Source: DASYRM01 sp036004405
GTDB taxonomy: Bacteria; Acidobacteriota; Vicinamibacteria; Vicinamibacterales; UBA2999
Length of the DNA: 53,706 nucleotides
Direction: 5' to 3'
Assembly (NCBI GenBank): GCA_036004405.1
Contig: DASYRM010000084.1
Span: 1-53,706, forward strand
Part shown: piece by piece, positions 41,056 through 48,509 of the stretch
How positions within the stretch are numbered: position 1 is the stretch's first letter
Layout: every line of letters begins with the position of its first letter
The notes under the pieces: model-generated
The model's database searches: none
What the model was told of the DNA's origin: nothing
The model's input: the letters and a program-made list of their open reading frames with translations, nothing else
Program-made: the position numbers and the translations under genes

Positions 41056-43611
41056 ATGTCTGCCCGGCTGCCCGCCGCCGTCGTGGCGGCAGTGTCGCTC
41101 CTGGTGGCCGGCTGCAACGCTGGGTCAGGAACTCGCGCGTTCGTCCGTCCCTTGCCGCCGGCGGTGGCGCTCCTGCACGTCAGGATCATCGACGGCACCG
41201 GCGGGCCCGCACGCGAGGACCAGACGCTCCTGATCGATCACGGCCGGATCGCCGCGGCCGGAACCGCCGCCGAGGTGCGGATCCCGGAAGGAGCCGGCAC
41301 ACTCGATCTCGCGGGCCGCACCGTCATGCCCGGCCTCGTGGGGATGCACGAGCACCTGTTCTACGAGCTCGAGTCGCCGCCGACCGGGCACCTCGTCGTC
41401 AACGCTCAGACGCCGTTTGCCCGGCTCTATCTTGCGAGCGGGGTCACGACGATTCGCACCGCAGGGACTGTCGATTTCGACGAGGATGCCCGGCTGAAGG
41501 CGCGCATCGACGCCGGCCAGGAACCGGGGCCGGCGATCCATCTCACCGGTCCATATCTCTCGGCGGTGGATGGTGCGCCCGACCCGGAGCGCATCGCCCG
41601 CGCCGTCGAGGCGCAGGCAGATAGAGGGGCCACGTCGATCAAGGCGTATACGAGCCTCCGACCGGCCGAGTTGAAAGCCGCCATCGCCACTGCGCACGTG
41701 CGCGGGCTGCGCATCACCGGTCACCTGTGCGCCGTGGGGTTCCGCGAGGCGGCGACGCTTGGCATCGACACGCTGGAGCACGGGTTGGCCGTAGACACCG
41801 AGTTCTATTCCGACAAGCAGCCCGACGACTGTCCCGAGCAGGGAGCGTTCGTGTCGGAGCTCGCGCGAATGGACGTCGGCAGTGCCGAGATCCAGCAGAC
41901 GCTGGCCCTGCTCGTGCGCCGGGGCGTCTCCGTGACGTCGACGTTGGCGATCTTCGAGAGCTTCACCGGCCGTGAGGCCGCATTCGATCCCGCACTGCCG
42001 GCGCTCCTCGCGCCAACGCTTCGCGACCATTACGTCTCGGCCCGCCCCTTGTGGAGCAGTCCCGCGAGTCCCACTGCCCGCATGTGGTCCGCCATGCTCA
42101 AACGCGAGATGGAGTTCGAGCGCCAGTTCGTGGCGGCGGGCGGGCGTCTGCTGGCGGGCGTGGATCCCACCGGGTGGGGCGGCGTGATCGCCGGCCTCGG
42201 CGATCAGCGCGAGCTCGAACTGCTGGTCGACGCCGGCCTCACGCCGGAGGCCGCGATTCGCGTGGCCACGAGCAACGGCGCAACGGCGCTCGGTGAAAGC
42301 GAGCGCATCGGCACGATTGCCGCGGGCAAGCAGGCCGACCTCGTCGTGGTGCGCGGGAATCCGGCCACCCGGATCTCGGACATTCGACAGGTGGAGGTCG
42401 TCTTCAAGGACGGGATTGCCTACGATCCGGGCGCGCTGAAGGCATCCATCGCGGGCACGGTCGGGGTCCGGGACCCTTGGCAGCCGCTCCACCGGCGGCC
42501 CGTGCAGTTGATCTTGGGGCTGGTCGCGCTGCTGGCCATCGTTGCCGTTGGCCGCCGATTGAACCGATCGACGCGGCGCGCCGCGCTGGCGATTGCCCTC
42601 GGGCTGGCAGCCACCGGTTGTGCGATGCACGCCGACCGCCCGTCCCTCGAGCCCGAGGAGTCGAGCGACGTCCAGCCTCGTCTCGAGCCGCCGCTGCACA
42701 AGGGCTACGTCGACCTGGCGATGGGCCTCTATATTCGCGAGGACGACGATCTCGTGGTGCCGGCGCCGTTTCCATTGGTGTTGCGGCGCACGTACGAATC
42801 GGGTGACGACATGGCGAGGCCGTTCGGCCTCGGTGCCACGCACCCGGGTGAGTGGTGGCTCTACGGGAACGGCGACCCGCGCATTCCGTGGGCCGACCTG
42901 ATTCTGGCCAACGGCGGCCGCGTGCACTTCGAGCGCGTGTCCCCTGGCAACACCCAGGCCGACGCAGTGCTCACACATACCGGCCGCGACCCCTTCGACG
43001 GCGCCTCGCTGCGCTGGGACGGCACTCGCTGGGTGATGACGTTTCGCGATGGAGGCGGCGCCGCGTTCGCGGACTGCCCGCCCAACGACTGCTCGGTGCT
43101 CGAGCGGTGGGACGCCGCCGGCAACCGAGTGACCTATCACCGGGGCGCTGACGGCCGCTTGCTCGAGATGCGGTCCGGTCCCGGCCGCATCTGGTTCCAC
43201 TACGACGACCGCCGCCGGGTGGACCGCGTGGGCGACACGCTAGGACGCCAGGTCGATTACACCTACGACGATCACAACCGGCTGGTGCGCGCCGAGTGGT
43301 CCGACGGTGTCGTCCGCCGCTACGCCTACAACACGCGGAACCAGCTGATTGGCGTGACCGAACCGGGCCGCATGGTGTCGAACCAGTTCGACGACGCGGG
43401 CCGGGTGGTGGCGCACGTCGCCTACTTCGGCCCGTCGGTGCCTCGATACGAGCTCGACATCAGCTACGTGGGGGACGGCCGGGCGATCACCGAGACCCAC
43501 GTCACGAGAAACGACGGGTCGCGCTCGGTCTACCGCTTCGACGAACAGCACCACTCCGTGTCGGAAACGCACGAGCCCCCGCCCTCCGTCAGGCGGGCGG
43601 CAGCTCGGTGA
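41056..43611 (+). CDS. Lipoprotein amidohydrolase fused in frame to a truncated RHS-like lipoprotein
   Basis: 851 residues from ATG 41056. The signal VVAAVSLLVAGC has a lipobox. Residues about 35-465 are an amidohydrolase (imidazolonepropionase/Xaa-Pro-type): VPGLVGMHEHLF-like HxH, SIKAYTS (metal-bridging Lys), TGHLCAVGF (His), DTLEHGL (His), AGVDPTGWGG (Asp), ending KQADLVVVRGNP. Then a transmembrane helix (QLILGLVALLAIVAVGRRLN) and, immediately after, a second lipoprotein signal (RRAALAIALGLAATGCAMHA) within the same frame. Residues about 545-851 are DUF6531/RHS-like: PFPLVLRRTYESG, NGGRVHFERVS, DAAGNRVTYHRGADGRLLEM, YTYDDHNRLVRAEWSDGVVR and RRYAYNTRNQLIGVTEPG. The RHS core and the hypervariable tip are absent. 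The end overlaps the next gene on the other strand by 23 bp. It looks like two genes joined by loss of a stop. Confidence 0.85.
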   Translation: MSARLPAAVVAAVSLLVAGCNAGSGTRAFVRPLPPAVALLHVRIIDGTGGPAREDQTLLIDHGRIAAAGTAAEVRIPEGAGTLDLAGRTVMPGLVGMHEHLFYELESPPTGHLVVNAQTPFARLYLASGVTTIRTAGTVDFDEDARLKARIDAGQEPGPAIHLTGPYLSAVDGAPDPERIARAVEAQADRGATSIKAYTSLRPAELKAAIATAHVRGLRITGHLCAVGFREAATLGIDTLEHGLAVDTEFYSDKQPDDCPEQGAFVSELARMDVGSAEIQQTLALLVRRGVSVTSTLAIFESFTGREAAFDPALPALLAPTLRDHYVSARPLWSSPASPTARMWSAMLKREMEFERQFVAAGGRLLAGVDPTGWGGVIAGLGDQRELELLVDAGLTPEAAIRVATSNGATALGESERIGTIAAGKQADLVVVRGNPATRISDIRQVEVVFKDGIAYDPGALKASIAGTVGVRDPWQPLHRRPVQLILGLVALLAIVAVGRRLNRSTRRAALAIALGLAATGCAMHADRPSLEPEESSDVQPRLEPPLHKGYVDLAMGLYIREDDDLVVPAPFPLVLRRTYESGDDMARPFGLGATHPGEWWLYGNGDPRIPWADLILANGGRVHFERVSPGNTQADAVLTHTGRDPFDGASLRWDGTRWVMTFRDGGGAAFADCPPNDCSVLERWDAAGNRVTYHRGADGRLLEMRSGPGRIWFHYDDRRRVDRVGDTLGRQVDYTYDDHNRLVRAEWSDGVVRRYAYNTRNQLIGVTEPGRMVSNQFDDAGRVVAHVAYFGPSVPRYELDISYVGDGRAITETHVTRNDGSRSVYRFDEQHHSVSETHEPPPSVRRAAAR

Positions 43612-44071
43612 AATCGCTGCTGAAGATGATGCCGTCGATCATCCAGGTGCCGTTCAGCTCCCGGAAGATCCACACGAACTTGCCGCGGTCGCGGCGCCGC
43701 GGCCCTTGCGCCGGCGCGAGCGTGAGCCGGTAGTCGCCCATCGCCACTGCGAATGTGCCCGATCCCTTGATCTCATTCGCTGTCAGCGAGAGTTCGCCGG
43801 CGCCTTCGCCAAAGCGGCTCGTGTAGTACTGCTCCACGAAGCTGCGGCCGCGCGACAGCGTCTTGTTGGGCGGCATCACCACCGCCTCGGGTGTGTAGAG
43901 CGCCGCGGCCTTCGCGGCGTCCTTGGCGTTGAACGCCTCGGTCAGCTGCTGGATCACCGCCTTGATTCTGTCCTGATCAGCGACGTCGAACGTGGGACCC
44001 GAGTTGCCGCTGGAGCACGCGGCGGTGAGGAGGACGCTCGCGAGGCAGAGAGCCGTCGACGTCATGCGCAT
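43589..44071 (-). CDS. SnoaL/DUF4440-like lipoprotein
   Basis: 160 residues. Signal with lipobox LLTAAC (MTSTALCLASVLLTAACSSG). The body is a SnoaL/NTF2-like cone: DRIKAVIQQLTEAFNAKDAA, ALYTPEAVVMPPNKTLSRGR, VEQYYTSRF, AVAMGDYRLTL and WIFRELNGTWMIDGIIFSSD. Such DUF4440-type proteins often carry a ligand pocket but rarely a known substrate. Cotranscribed with the amidohydrolase upstream (34 bp) and convergent with the amidohydrolase-RHS gene, overlapping it by 23 bp. Confidence 0.88.
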   Translation of the reverse strand: MRMTSTALCLASVLLTAACSSGNSGPTFDVADQDRIKAVIQQLTEAFNAKDAAKAAALYTPEAVVMPPNKTLSRGRSFVEQYYTSRFGEGAGELSLTANEIKGSGTFAVAMGDYRLTLAPAQGPRRRDRGKFVWIFRELNGTWMIDGIIFSSDFTELPPA

Positions 44072-44105
44072 GACACCCCTCCTTGAGACCGACCGATGTG
44101 CGCGA

Positions 44106-45788
44106 TTATCGCGCCGACAGCGTGTCGTGCACCACCTTTCCGTCCACGACGGTCAGGACCGACCGCAGCGAGCGGATCTTGTCGTCGGGCACGCGCATCG
44201 GGCTGAAGTAGTCGTCGCTGAGCACGACGAGGTCGCCGAGCTTGCCGGTCTCGATCGTCCCGAGATCCTTCTCTTCCTTCAGGAACCAGCCGTTTTCGCC
44301 GGTGTAGAGCCGCAGCGCCTCCATGCGCGTGAGCTGCTGGCCGGCATTGATCAGCATGCCGTCGGAGCTGCGGCCGGTGACCATGTACGAAATCATGTTC
44401 CACGGGTTGAGCGTGGAGATCTGCGCCGAGTCCGACCCCGCTCCCACCTTGATGCCGCTGTCCACGATCGTGCGGAGCGGCGGGCCGCCGCGCCCGCCCG
44501 CCAGGTACTGGAACGGATGCACCGCAATCGCGGCGCCCATCGCCTTGAGCCGGTTGATGCCGGCCGCGTCGATCGAGCCGACGTGCGCCAGCGACCAGCG
44601 CAGCTCCTTGATCGGCGTCGTCTTGTTCACCGTCTCGAACGTGCTGATGGTGAGCTCGTTCTCGGTCGGCGACAGGCTGTGCTGCTGGAACGCCCAGCCG
44701 GCCCTGGCCACCGCCTGCAGGGCGGCGGTGTAGTTGGTCGGCGTGGCCTGGCCGAAGAGCGGCCATTGCGAGGCGAACTCGCCGATGCCCGACACCTTCA
44801 CCATGCCGTCGCCGAAGTCGCCGAAGGTGTTGCGCAGCCGCTCCGTCAGCACCGGCACGTCGGGCCGCGTGTCCATCGTCAGGAAGAAGATCCGCAGGCG
44901 CGTCGTCATCCTGCCTTCGCGCGCCAGCGCCAGCACGGGGTCGTACATGCGGAACTGGTTGGCACTGGCCAGCGTGTCGGCCTCGAACGATCCCTGCAGG
45001 TCGGGTGTGCCCGGCAGGTTGAAGGCGCCCATGTCGGTGTTGGTGGTCACACCGACGCTGGCCGAATACGCCATCGCGTCGGCCGTGCCGCGCTTGCGGT
45101 CGTCGAACGTCTGCGCCGCGCGCAGCGCGTTCAGGGCCGCCATCGCCGGCGCGTTGGCGGCGATCTGCCCGGTGTCGCTCACCGCGATGCCCTTTGACGC
45201 AAAGAACGTGCGGCCTGGCGTGTTGGTGGCGGCCGGTCCCGTGAAGCCCTGGAACACCAGTACCGGGTGGCTGGCGGTGGCGGCGTCGAGCTCGGCCAGT
45301 GTCGGCAGCCGCTTCTCGGTGAACTGCACGGCGTTCCAGCCGCCCATCGACGTGATGAAGGCGCCCGCCGGAACCTGCTGCGCCCGCGTCCGGATGATCG
45401 CCTGCACGTCAGCCATCGACGTCGCGCTCTCGAGCGGCGTGTGGTAGCCGGGGCGGATGCCCATCAGGACGATGTGATTGTGGTTGTCGATCAGGCCGGG
45501 CACCACCGTGCGCCCGTTCAGATTGATGGTGCGCGTGCAGTCGCTGAGGCGCTGCCCGGCCCCGCGCGGGCCCACCGCCGTGAAGCGCCCGTCCTGGATC
45601 GTCACCTCGCGCACGGTGCGGCCGCGGGCGTCCAGGGTGACGATGTTGCCGTTCGTCAGGCGGAGGTCGCGGGCGCCGGCGCAGGCCGCCGTCGCGGTCT
45701 GGCCGGACAGTGTGGGGGAGAGGAAGAGGGCGCCGGCGAACACGGCAAGTCCGATGGCCGCCAGGAATGCGGAAAAGCGTCTGGTCAT
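44106..45788 (-). CDS. Secreted amidohydrolase, YtcJ-like
   Basis: 560 residues from ATG 45788. A membrane-anchored or cleaved signal (FSAFLAAIGLAVFAGALFLSP) precedes the fold: LRLTNGNIVTLDARGRTVRE, LNGRTVVPGLIDNHNHIVLM (HxH), AFITSMGGWN, WAFQQHSLSPTE (His), WSLAHVGSID (His), VGAGSDSAQIS (Asp), and KLGDLVVLSDDYF. Amidohydrolase-3 proteins of this kind act on N-substituted formamides or long acyl amides; substrate unknown here. It runs divergently from a c-type cytochrome gene with only 26 bp between start codons. TACAAT on the minus strand lies 9 nt before the ATG. Confidence 0.9.
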   Translation of the reverse strand: MTRRFSAFLAAIGLAVFAGALFLSPTLSGQTATAACAGARDLRLTNGNIVTLDARGRTVREVTIQDGRFTAVGPRGAGQRLSDCTRTINLNGRTVVPGLIDNHNHIVLMGIRPGYHTPLESATSMADVQAIIRTRAQQVPAGAFITSMGGWNAVQFTEKRLPTLAELDAATASHPVLVFQGFTGPAATNTPGRTFFASKGIAVSDTGQIAANAPAMAALNALRAAQTFDDRKRGTADAMAYSASVGVTTNTDMGAFNLPGTPDLQGSFEADTLASANQFRMYDPVLALAREGRMTTRLRIFFLTMDTRPDVPVLTERLRNTFGDFGDGMVKVSGIGEFASQWPLFGQATPTNYTAALQAVARAGWAFQQHSLSPTENELTISTFETVNKTTPIKELRWSLAHVGSIDAAGINRLKAMGAAIAVHPFQYLAGGRGGPPLRTIVDSGIKVGAGSDSAQISTLNPWNMISYMVTGRSSDGMLINAGQQLTRMEALRLYTGENGWFLKEEKDLGTIETGKLGDLVVLSDDYFSPMRVPDDKIRSLRSVLTVVDGKVVHDTLSAR

Positions 45789-45797
45789 GGGGACAGG

Positions 45798-45807
45798 ATT
45801 GTAAACT
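45798..45807. promoter_or_regulatory. Overlapping divergent -10 elements
   Basis: The minus-strand box TACAAT (45803-45798) overlaps the plus-strand box TAAACT (45802-45807). Spacers to the two ATG codons are 9 and 7 nt. Both mRNAs would be leaderless and could not be started at once from the same DNA. Confidence 0.5.
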
Positions 45808-45814
45808 GCCACCC

Positions 45815-46525
45815 ATGAAAGTGCCGGCCATCTGTCTCCTTGCCTGCCTCGCGCTCGCGCCGCGTGCGTTCGCCCAGCAGGCGACGCCCAAACCGCCGCT
45901 GCCCGACATGGCCAGCGTGGCGGCGGCGCTGGGCGTGACCTGCGACTACTGCCATGCCGGCCGCGGCGCCGAGCCCAAAGTCACCGTGAACGGCAAGCCG
46001 CGCCTCGAGGTGGGGCGCGAGATGATGGCGATGACCGCCTCGCTGAACGCCACCGTGCAGGCGGCCACCGGCAAGACGGCACGCGAAGCCGCGGCGGTGA
46101 CCTGCGCCACCTGCCATCGCGGCGTGGCGATTCCGCGCCCGCTCGCGGACATCCTGCTGCTGACGGGCGTGCGCGAAGGCGCCGACGCGGCCGTCAAGCA
46201 GTACCGTGATCTCCGGAGCCAGTACTACGCCCGCGGCACCTATGACTTCGGCGAGGACACGTTGCTGAACGTCGCGCGCCGCCTCGCCAACGCACGGCCC
46301 GAGGTCGCGATCCCGCTCGCCGACTTGAACCTGGAGTTCTTTCCGAAGTCGGTGAACACGCTGGTGACGAAAGCCATCGCCCAGGGCGGCCGCGACGACG
46401 AAGCGGCGGTCGCCACGCTGAAGAAAGCTCTGGAGATCGAGCCGGAGAACGGCGAAATCAAAGGGCGGCTGTATCAGATCGAGGAAGTGCTGGCGAGGCG
46501 CAAGCGGTTCGCCAATCCGCAGTGA
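45815..46525 (+). CDS. Di-heme-type c-type cytochrome, reaction-centre-cytochrome-like
   Basis: 236 residues with signal peptide MKVPAICLLACLALAPRAFA. Two CXXCH sites: GVTCDYCHAGRG near residue 47 and AVTCATCHRGVA near 106, with REMMAMTASLNATV between them (possible Met ligand). This layout is that of the photosynthetic reaction centre cytochrome c subunit family (PF02276), often found in Acidobacteriota without photosynthesis. The C-terminal half (120-236) is a helical TPR-like part: AVKQYRDLRSQYYARGTYDF, ALEIEPENGEIKGRLYQIEE. Role probably periplasmic electron transfer; partner unknown. Divergent from the YtcJ-like gene. Confidence 0.88.
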   Translation: MKVPAICLLACLALAPRAFAQQATPKPPLPDMASVAAALGVTCDYCHAGRGAEPKVTVNGKPRLEVGREMMAMTASLNATVQAATGKTAREAAAVTCATCHRGVAIPRPLADILLLTGVREGADAAVKQYRDLRSQYYARGTYDFGEDTLLNVARRLANARPEVAIPLADLNLEFFPKSVNTLVTKAIAQGGRDDEAAVATLKKALEIEPENGEIKGRLYQIEEVLARRKRFANPQ

Positions 46526-46619
46526 GACCGTCGGCCGTAGCGCAGGCCGCCCGCGCTCAATGACCACTCGCGGGAATCGCGCCACACTTGTCACTCTCGC
46601 CGCTCGATGCTCTTCCCCG

Positions 46620-46647
46620 AGACTGTGGATGTTCACTGACACAGTCT
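46620..46647. promoter_or_regulatory. Inverted repeat before the SRPBCC gene
   Basis: AGACTGTG (46620-46627) and CACAGTCT (46640-46647) are perfect complements separated by 12 nt. They end 4 nt before the GGAGAGGAAA Shine-Dalgarno of ATG 46664, so either an operator or an mRNA hairpin is possible. Confidence 0.45.
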
Positions 46648-46663
46648 TCGAGGAGAGGAAATC

Positions 46664-47119
46664 ATGGTCGACATTCTGCATCGCGTAGGGATCAAGGCAT
46701 CGCCGGACACGGTCTATCAGGCCCTCGCTACGCCGGAAGGCGTCGCCGGCTGGTGGACCACCGACACCACGGGCGACAGCAAGGCCGGCGGCATGATCAA
46801 GTTCCGCTTCACCGACCACGGACGCGAGCTCGGCGTCTTCGACATGAAGATCCTCGAGCTCCTTCCCGGCAAAAGCGTGGTGTGGCAGGTAGTCAACGGG
46901 CCCAAGGAGTGGGTGGGTACGAACATCCGCTTCGCGCTCAAGCAGGAGGACGACTTCACGATCGTCCTGTTCAAGCACGAAGGCTGGACGGAGCCGGTGG
47001 AGTTCATGTCCCACTGCTCCACGAAGTGGGCCACCTTCTTGCTGAGCCTCAAGTCGCTCGGCGAGACCGGCAAGGGCCAGCCCGCCCCGAACGACGTCAA
47101 GGTCAGTAACTGGCACTAA
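46664..47119 (+). CDS. SRPBCC/AHSA1-domain protein
   Basis: 151-residue cytosolic protein with a START-like hot-dog-in-groove fold: ILHRVGIKASPDTVYQALAT, GVAGWWTTDTTG, GGMIKFRFTDHGRELGVFDM, VVWQVVNGPKEWVGTN, TIVLFKHEGWTEPVEFM and STKWATFLLSLKSLGETGKG. The C-terminal helix that closes the cavity is intact. SRPBCC proteins bind hydrophobic ligands or act as cyclases or chaperones. GGAGAGG precedes ATG. Stands between the cytochrome gene and a VWA gene. Confidence 0.9.
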   Translation: MVDILHRVGIKASPDTVYQALATPEGVAGWWTTDTTGDSKAGGMIKFRFTDHGRELGVFDMKILELLPGKSVVWQVVNGPKEWVGTNIRFALKQEDDFTIVLFKHEGWTEPVEFMSHCSTKWATFLLSLKSLGETGKGQPAPNDVKVSNWH

Positions 47120-47160
47120 GGGTAACCGAGGGGCGTCCGGCCACGCGCCGCTGGTCTGCG

Positions 47161-47166
47161 TCTAAT
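47161..47166 (+). promoter_or_regulatory. -10-like TCTAAT before the VWA gene
   Basis: TCTAAT is followed by 8 nt (CCGTCCGA) and then ATG 47175; another likely leaderless start. Confidence 0.45.
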
Positions 47167-47174
47167 CCGTCCGA

Positions 47175-48407
47175 ATGTGGAAGGGAGCCGTTGTGGCGCT
47201 GGTCCTGGCCTCTGGAGCGGTCGCCCTTTCACCATCCCTGCGTGGCCAGGAACGTGGCCAGGAACGTCCGATGTTCACGGTGTTGGTCGACCTGGTGACG
47301 ACCGACATGATCGCGCGCGACGCCCGGACCGGCCAGTTCATCGCCGACCTCAAGCCTCACGAAATCGAGGTCTACGAGGACGGCGTCAGGCAGACGATTG
47401 CCACCATCGAGCTGATCCACGGCGGACGCGCGTACAGCGTGGTCGGACTGCCGGCGGCGCCCGTGCAGGAAGGGATCATCCTGCCGCGTAACAAGCCGAC
47501 GAGCGATACGGCAGGGAGAGTGTTCCTGCTCTTCATCGACGATCTGCACCTGGATTTTCAGCAGACCTTGAAGACGCGGGTGCTCCTGAAGGACCTGCTC
47601 AAGAGCCTGATCCACGACGGCGACATGTTCGGCATCGTCAGTACGGGGACATCGTCGCTGTCGGTTCAGCTCACCTACGATCGTCAGGTCCTCGAGTCCG
47701 CCATCGAGCGTATCTCCGGCGGCGCCCTGAAGCCGAAGGAGATCATCGAAGGCGCGCAGGGGCCCAATGGCCCGACCGAGCTGCGCCATCGCGCGCACGT
47801 GGCCTTCTCGACCGCATACGATCTGATGAAGAACCTGGAGAAGCTCCAGAATCGGCGCAAGGCCGTCATCTACATCAGCAGCGGCTACGACTTCAATCCG
47901 TTCGAGCGCGGCCGCCTCGAGGAAACCGCCCGGCGCTGGCATGTCGACAATGCCGACGATCTGCGGAGTGACCCGTTCTATCGGAACGAGCAGAGCCAGC
48001 AGGCGCTCGCCGCCGCCGACCTCGTGCGCGAGCTCGCCGAACTGACGCGCGCGGCCAACCGCGCCAACGCGACGATCCACACAATCGACCCTCGCGGCCT
48101 GGTGGCTGGTCAGGACATCGATCAGGAAGTGAACGCCCAGGACTGGAACGCGCATCTGCGCGAGACGCAGGACAGCCTGCGCGTGCTGGCCGAAGAGACC
48201 GGCGGGACGGCCGCCGTCAATCAGAACGACTTCAGCAAGGCCTTGAAGCGCATCGACGCCGAGACCAGCGACTACTACGTGATCGGCTACTACTCGAACA
48301 ATCCCGACCCGCTGAAGCGCACGCGCAAGCTGGAGGTCAGGGCGTCGAGGCCCGGCCTCACCGTCGTGTCCCGCACCGAATACTCGCTCCCGCCGTCGCG
48401 AAAATGA
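47175..48407 (+). CDS. Secreted VWA-domain protein, TIGR03436-like
   Basis: 410 residues. Signal peptide AVVALVLASGAVALSPSLRG. Opening VDLVTTDMIARDARTGQFIA and LKPHEIEVYEDGVRQTIAT is the family lead-in (as in the protein at 25233). VWA body: VFLLFIDDLHLDFQQ has lost the DxSxS MIDAS; ISTGTSSLSVQLTYDRQ, NRRKAVIYISSGYDFNP, ANATIHTIDPRGLVAG, LAEETGGTAAVNQNDF and the closing DYYVIGYYSN then RTRKLEVRASRPGL are present. Function unknown. Transcribed alone behind a leaderless-type promoter and ends in a strong terminator. Confidence 0.93.
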   Translation: MWKGAVVALVLASGAVALSPSLRGQERGQERPMFTVLVDLVTTDMIARDARTGQFIADLKPHEIEVYEDGVRQTIATIELIHGGRAYSVVGLPAAPVQEGIILPRNKPTSDTAGRVFLLFIDDLHLDFQQTLKTRVLLKDLLKSLIHDGDMFGIVSTGTSSLSVQLTYDRQVLESAIERISGGALKPKEIIEGAQGPNGPTELRHRAHVAFSTAYDLMKNLEKLQNRRKAVIYISSGYDFNPFERGRLEETARRWHVDNADDLRSDPFYRNEQSQQALAAADLVRELAELTRAANRANATIHTIDPRGLVAGQDIDQEVNAQDWNAHLRETQDSLRVLAEETGGTAAVNQNDFSKALKRIDAETSDYYVIGYYSNNPDPLKRTRKLEVRASRPGLTVVSRTEYSLPPSRK

Positions 48408-48447
48408 CAACGGCCGGCGATGTTTCTGCCGGCCGTTGTTGTTTCAA
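48407..48447 (+). terminator. Rho-independent terminator after the VWA gene
   Basis: A 12-bp perfect stem (ACAACGGCCGGC at 48407-48418, GCCGGCCGTTGT at 48428-48439) with a 9-nt loop is followed by TGTTTC. It starts on the stop codon of the VWA gene. Confidence 0.85.
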
Positions 48448-48448
48448 C

Positions 48449-48500
48449 GGGCCGCCTTCCGCCTTCGCCCAGAGGCTACGGCGGACAAGGAAGGCGGCCC
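48449..48500. repeat. REP-like inverted repeat
   Basis: GGGCCGCCTTCC (48449-48460) and GGAAGGCGGCCC (48489-48500) form a perfect 12-bp stem; the inside adds CCGCC/GGCGG. The 17 bp 48506-48490 on the minus strand equal 29153-29169 exactly. It lies just after the stop of the minus-strand NmrA-like gene. Confidence 0.8.
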
Positions 48501-48509
48501 CCACGAGTG

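Noticed and set aside
41125..43200. 691-codon minus-strand reading opposite the amidohydrolase-RHS gene
   Set aside because: No signal, motif or start context; shadow of the real gene.
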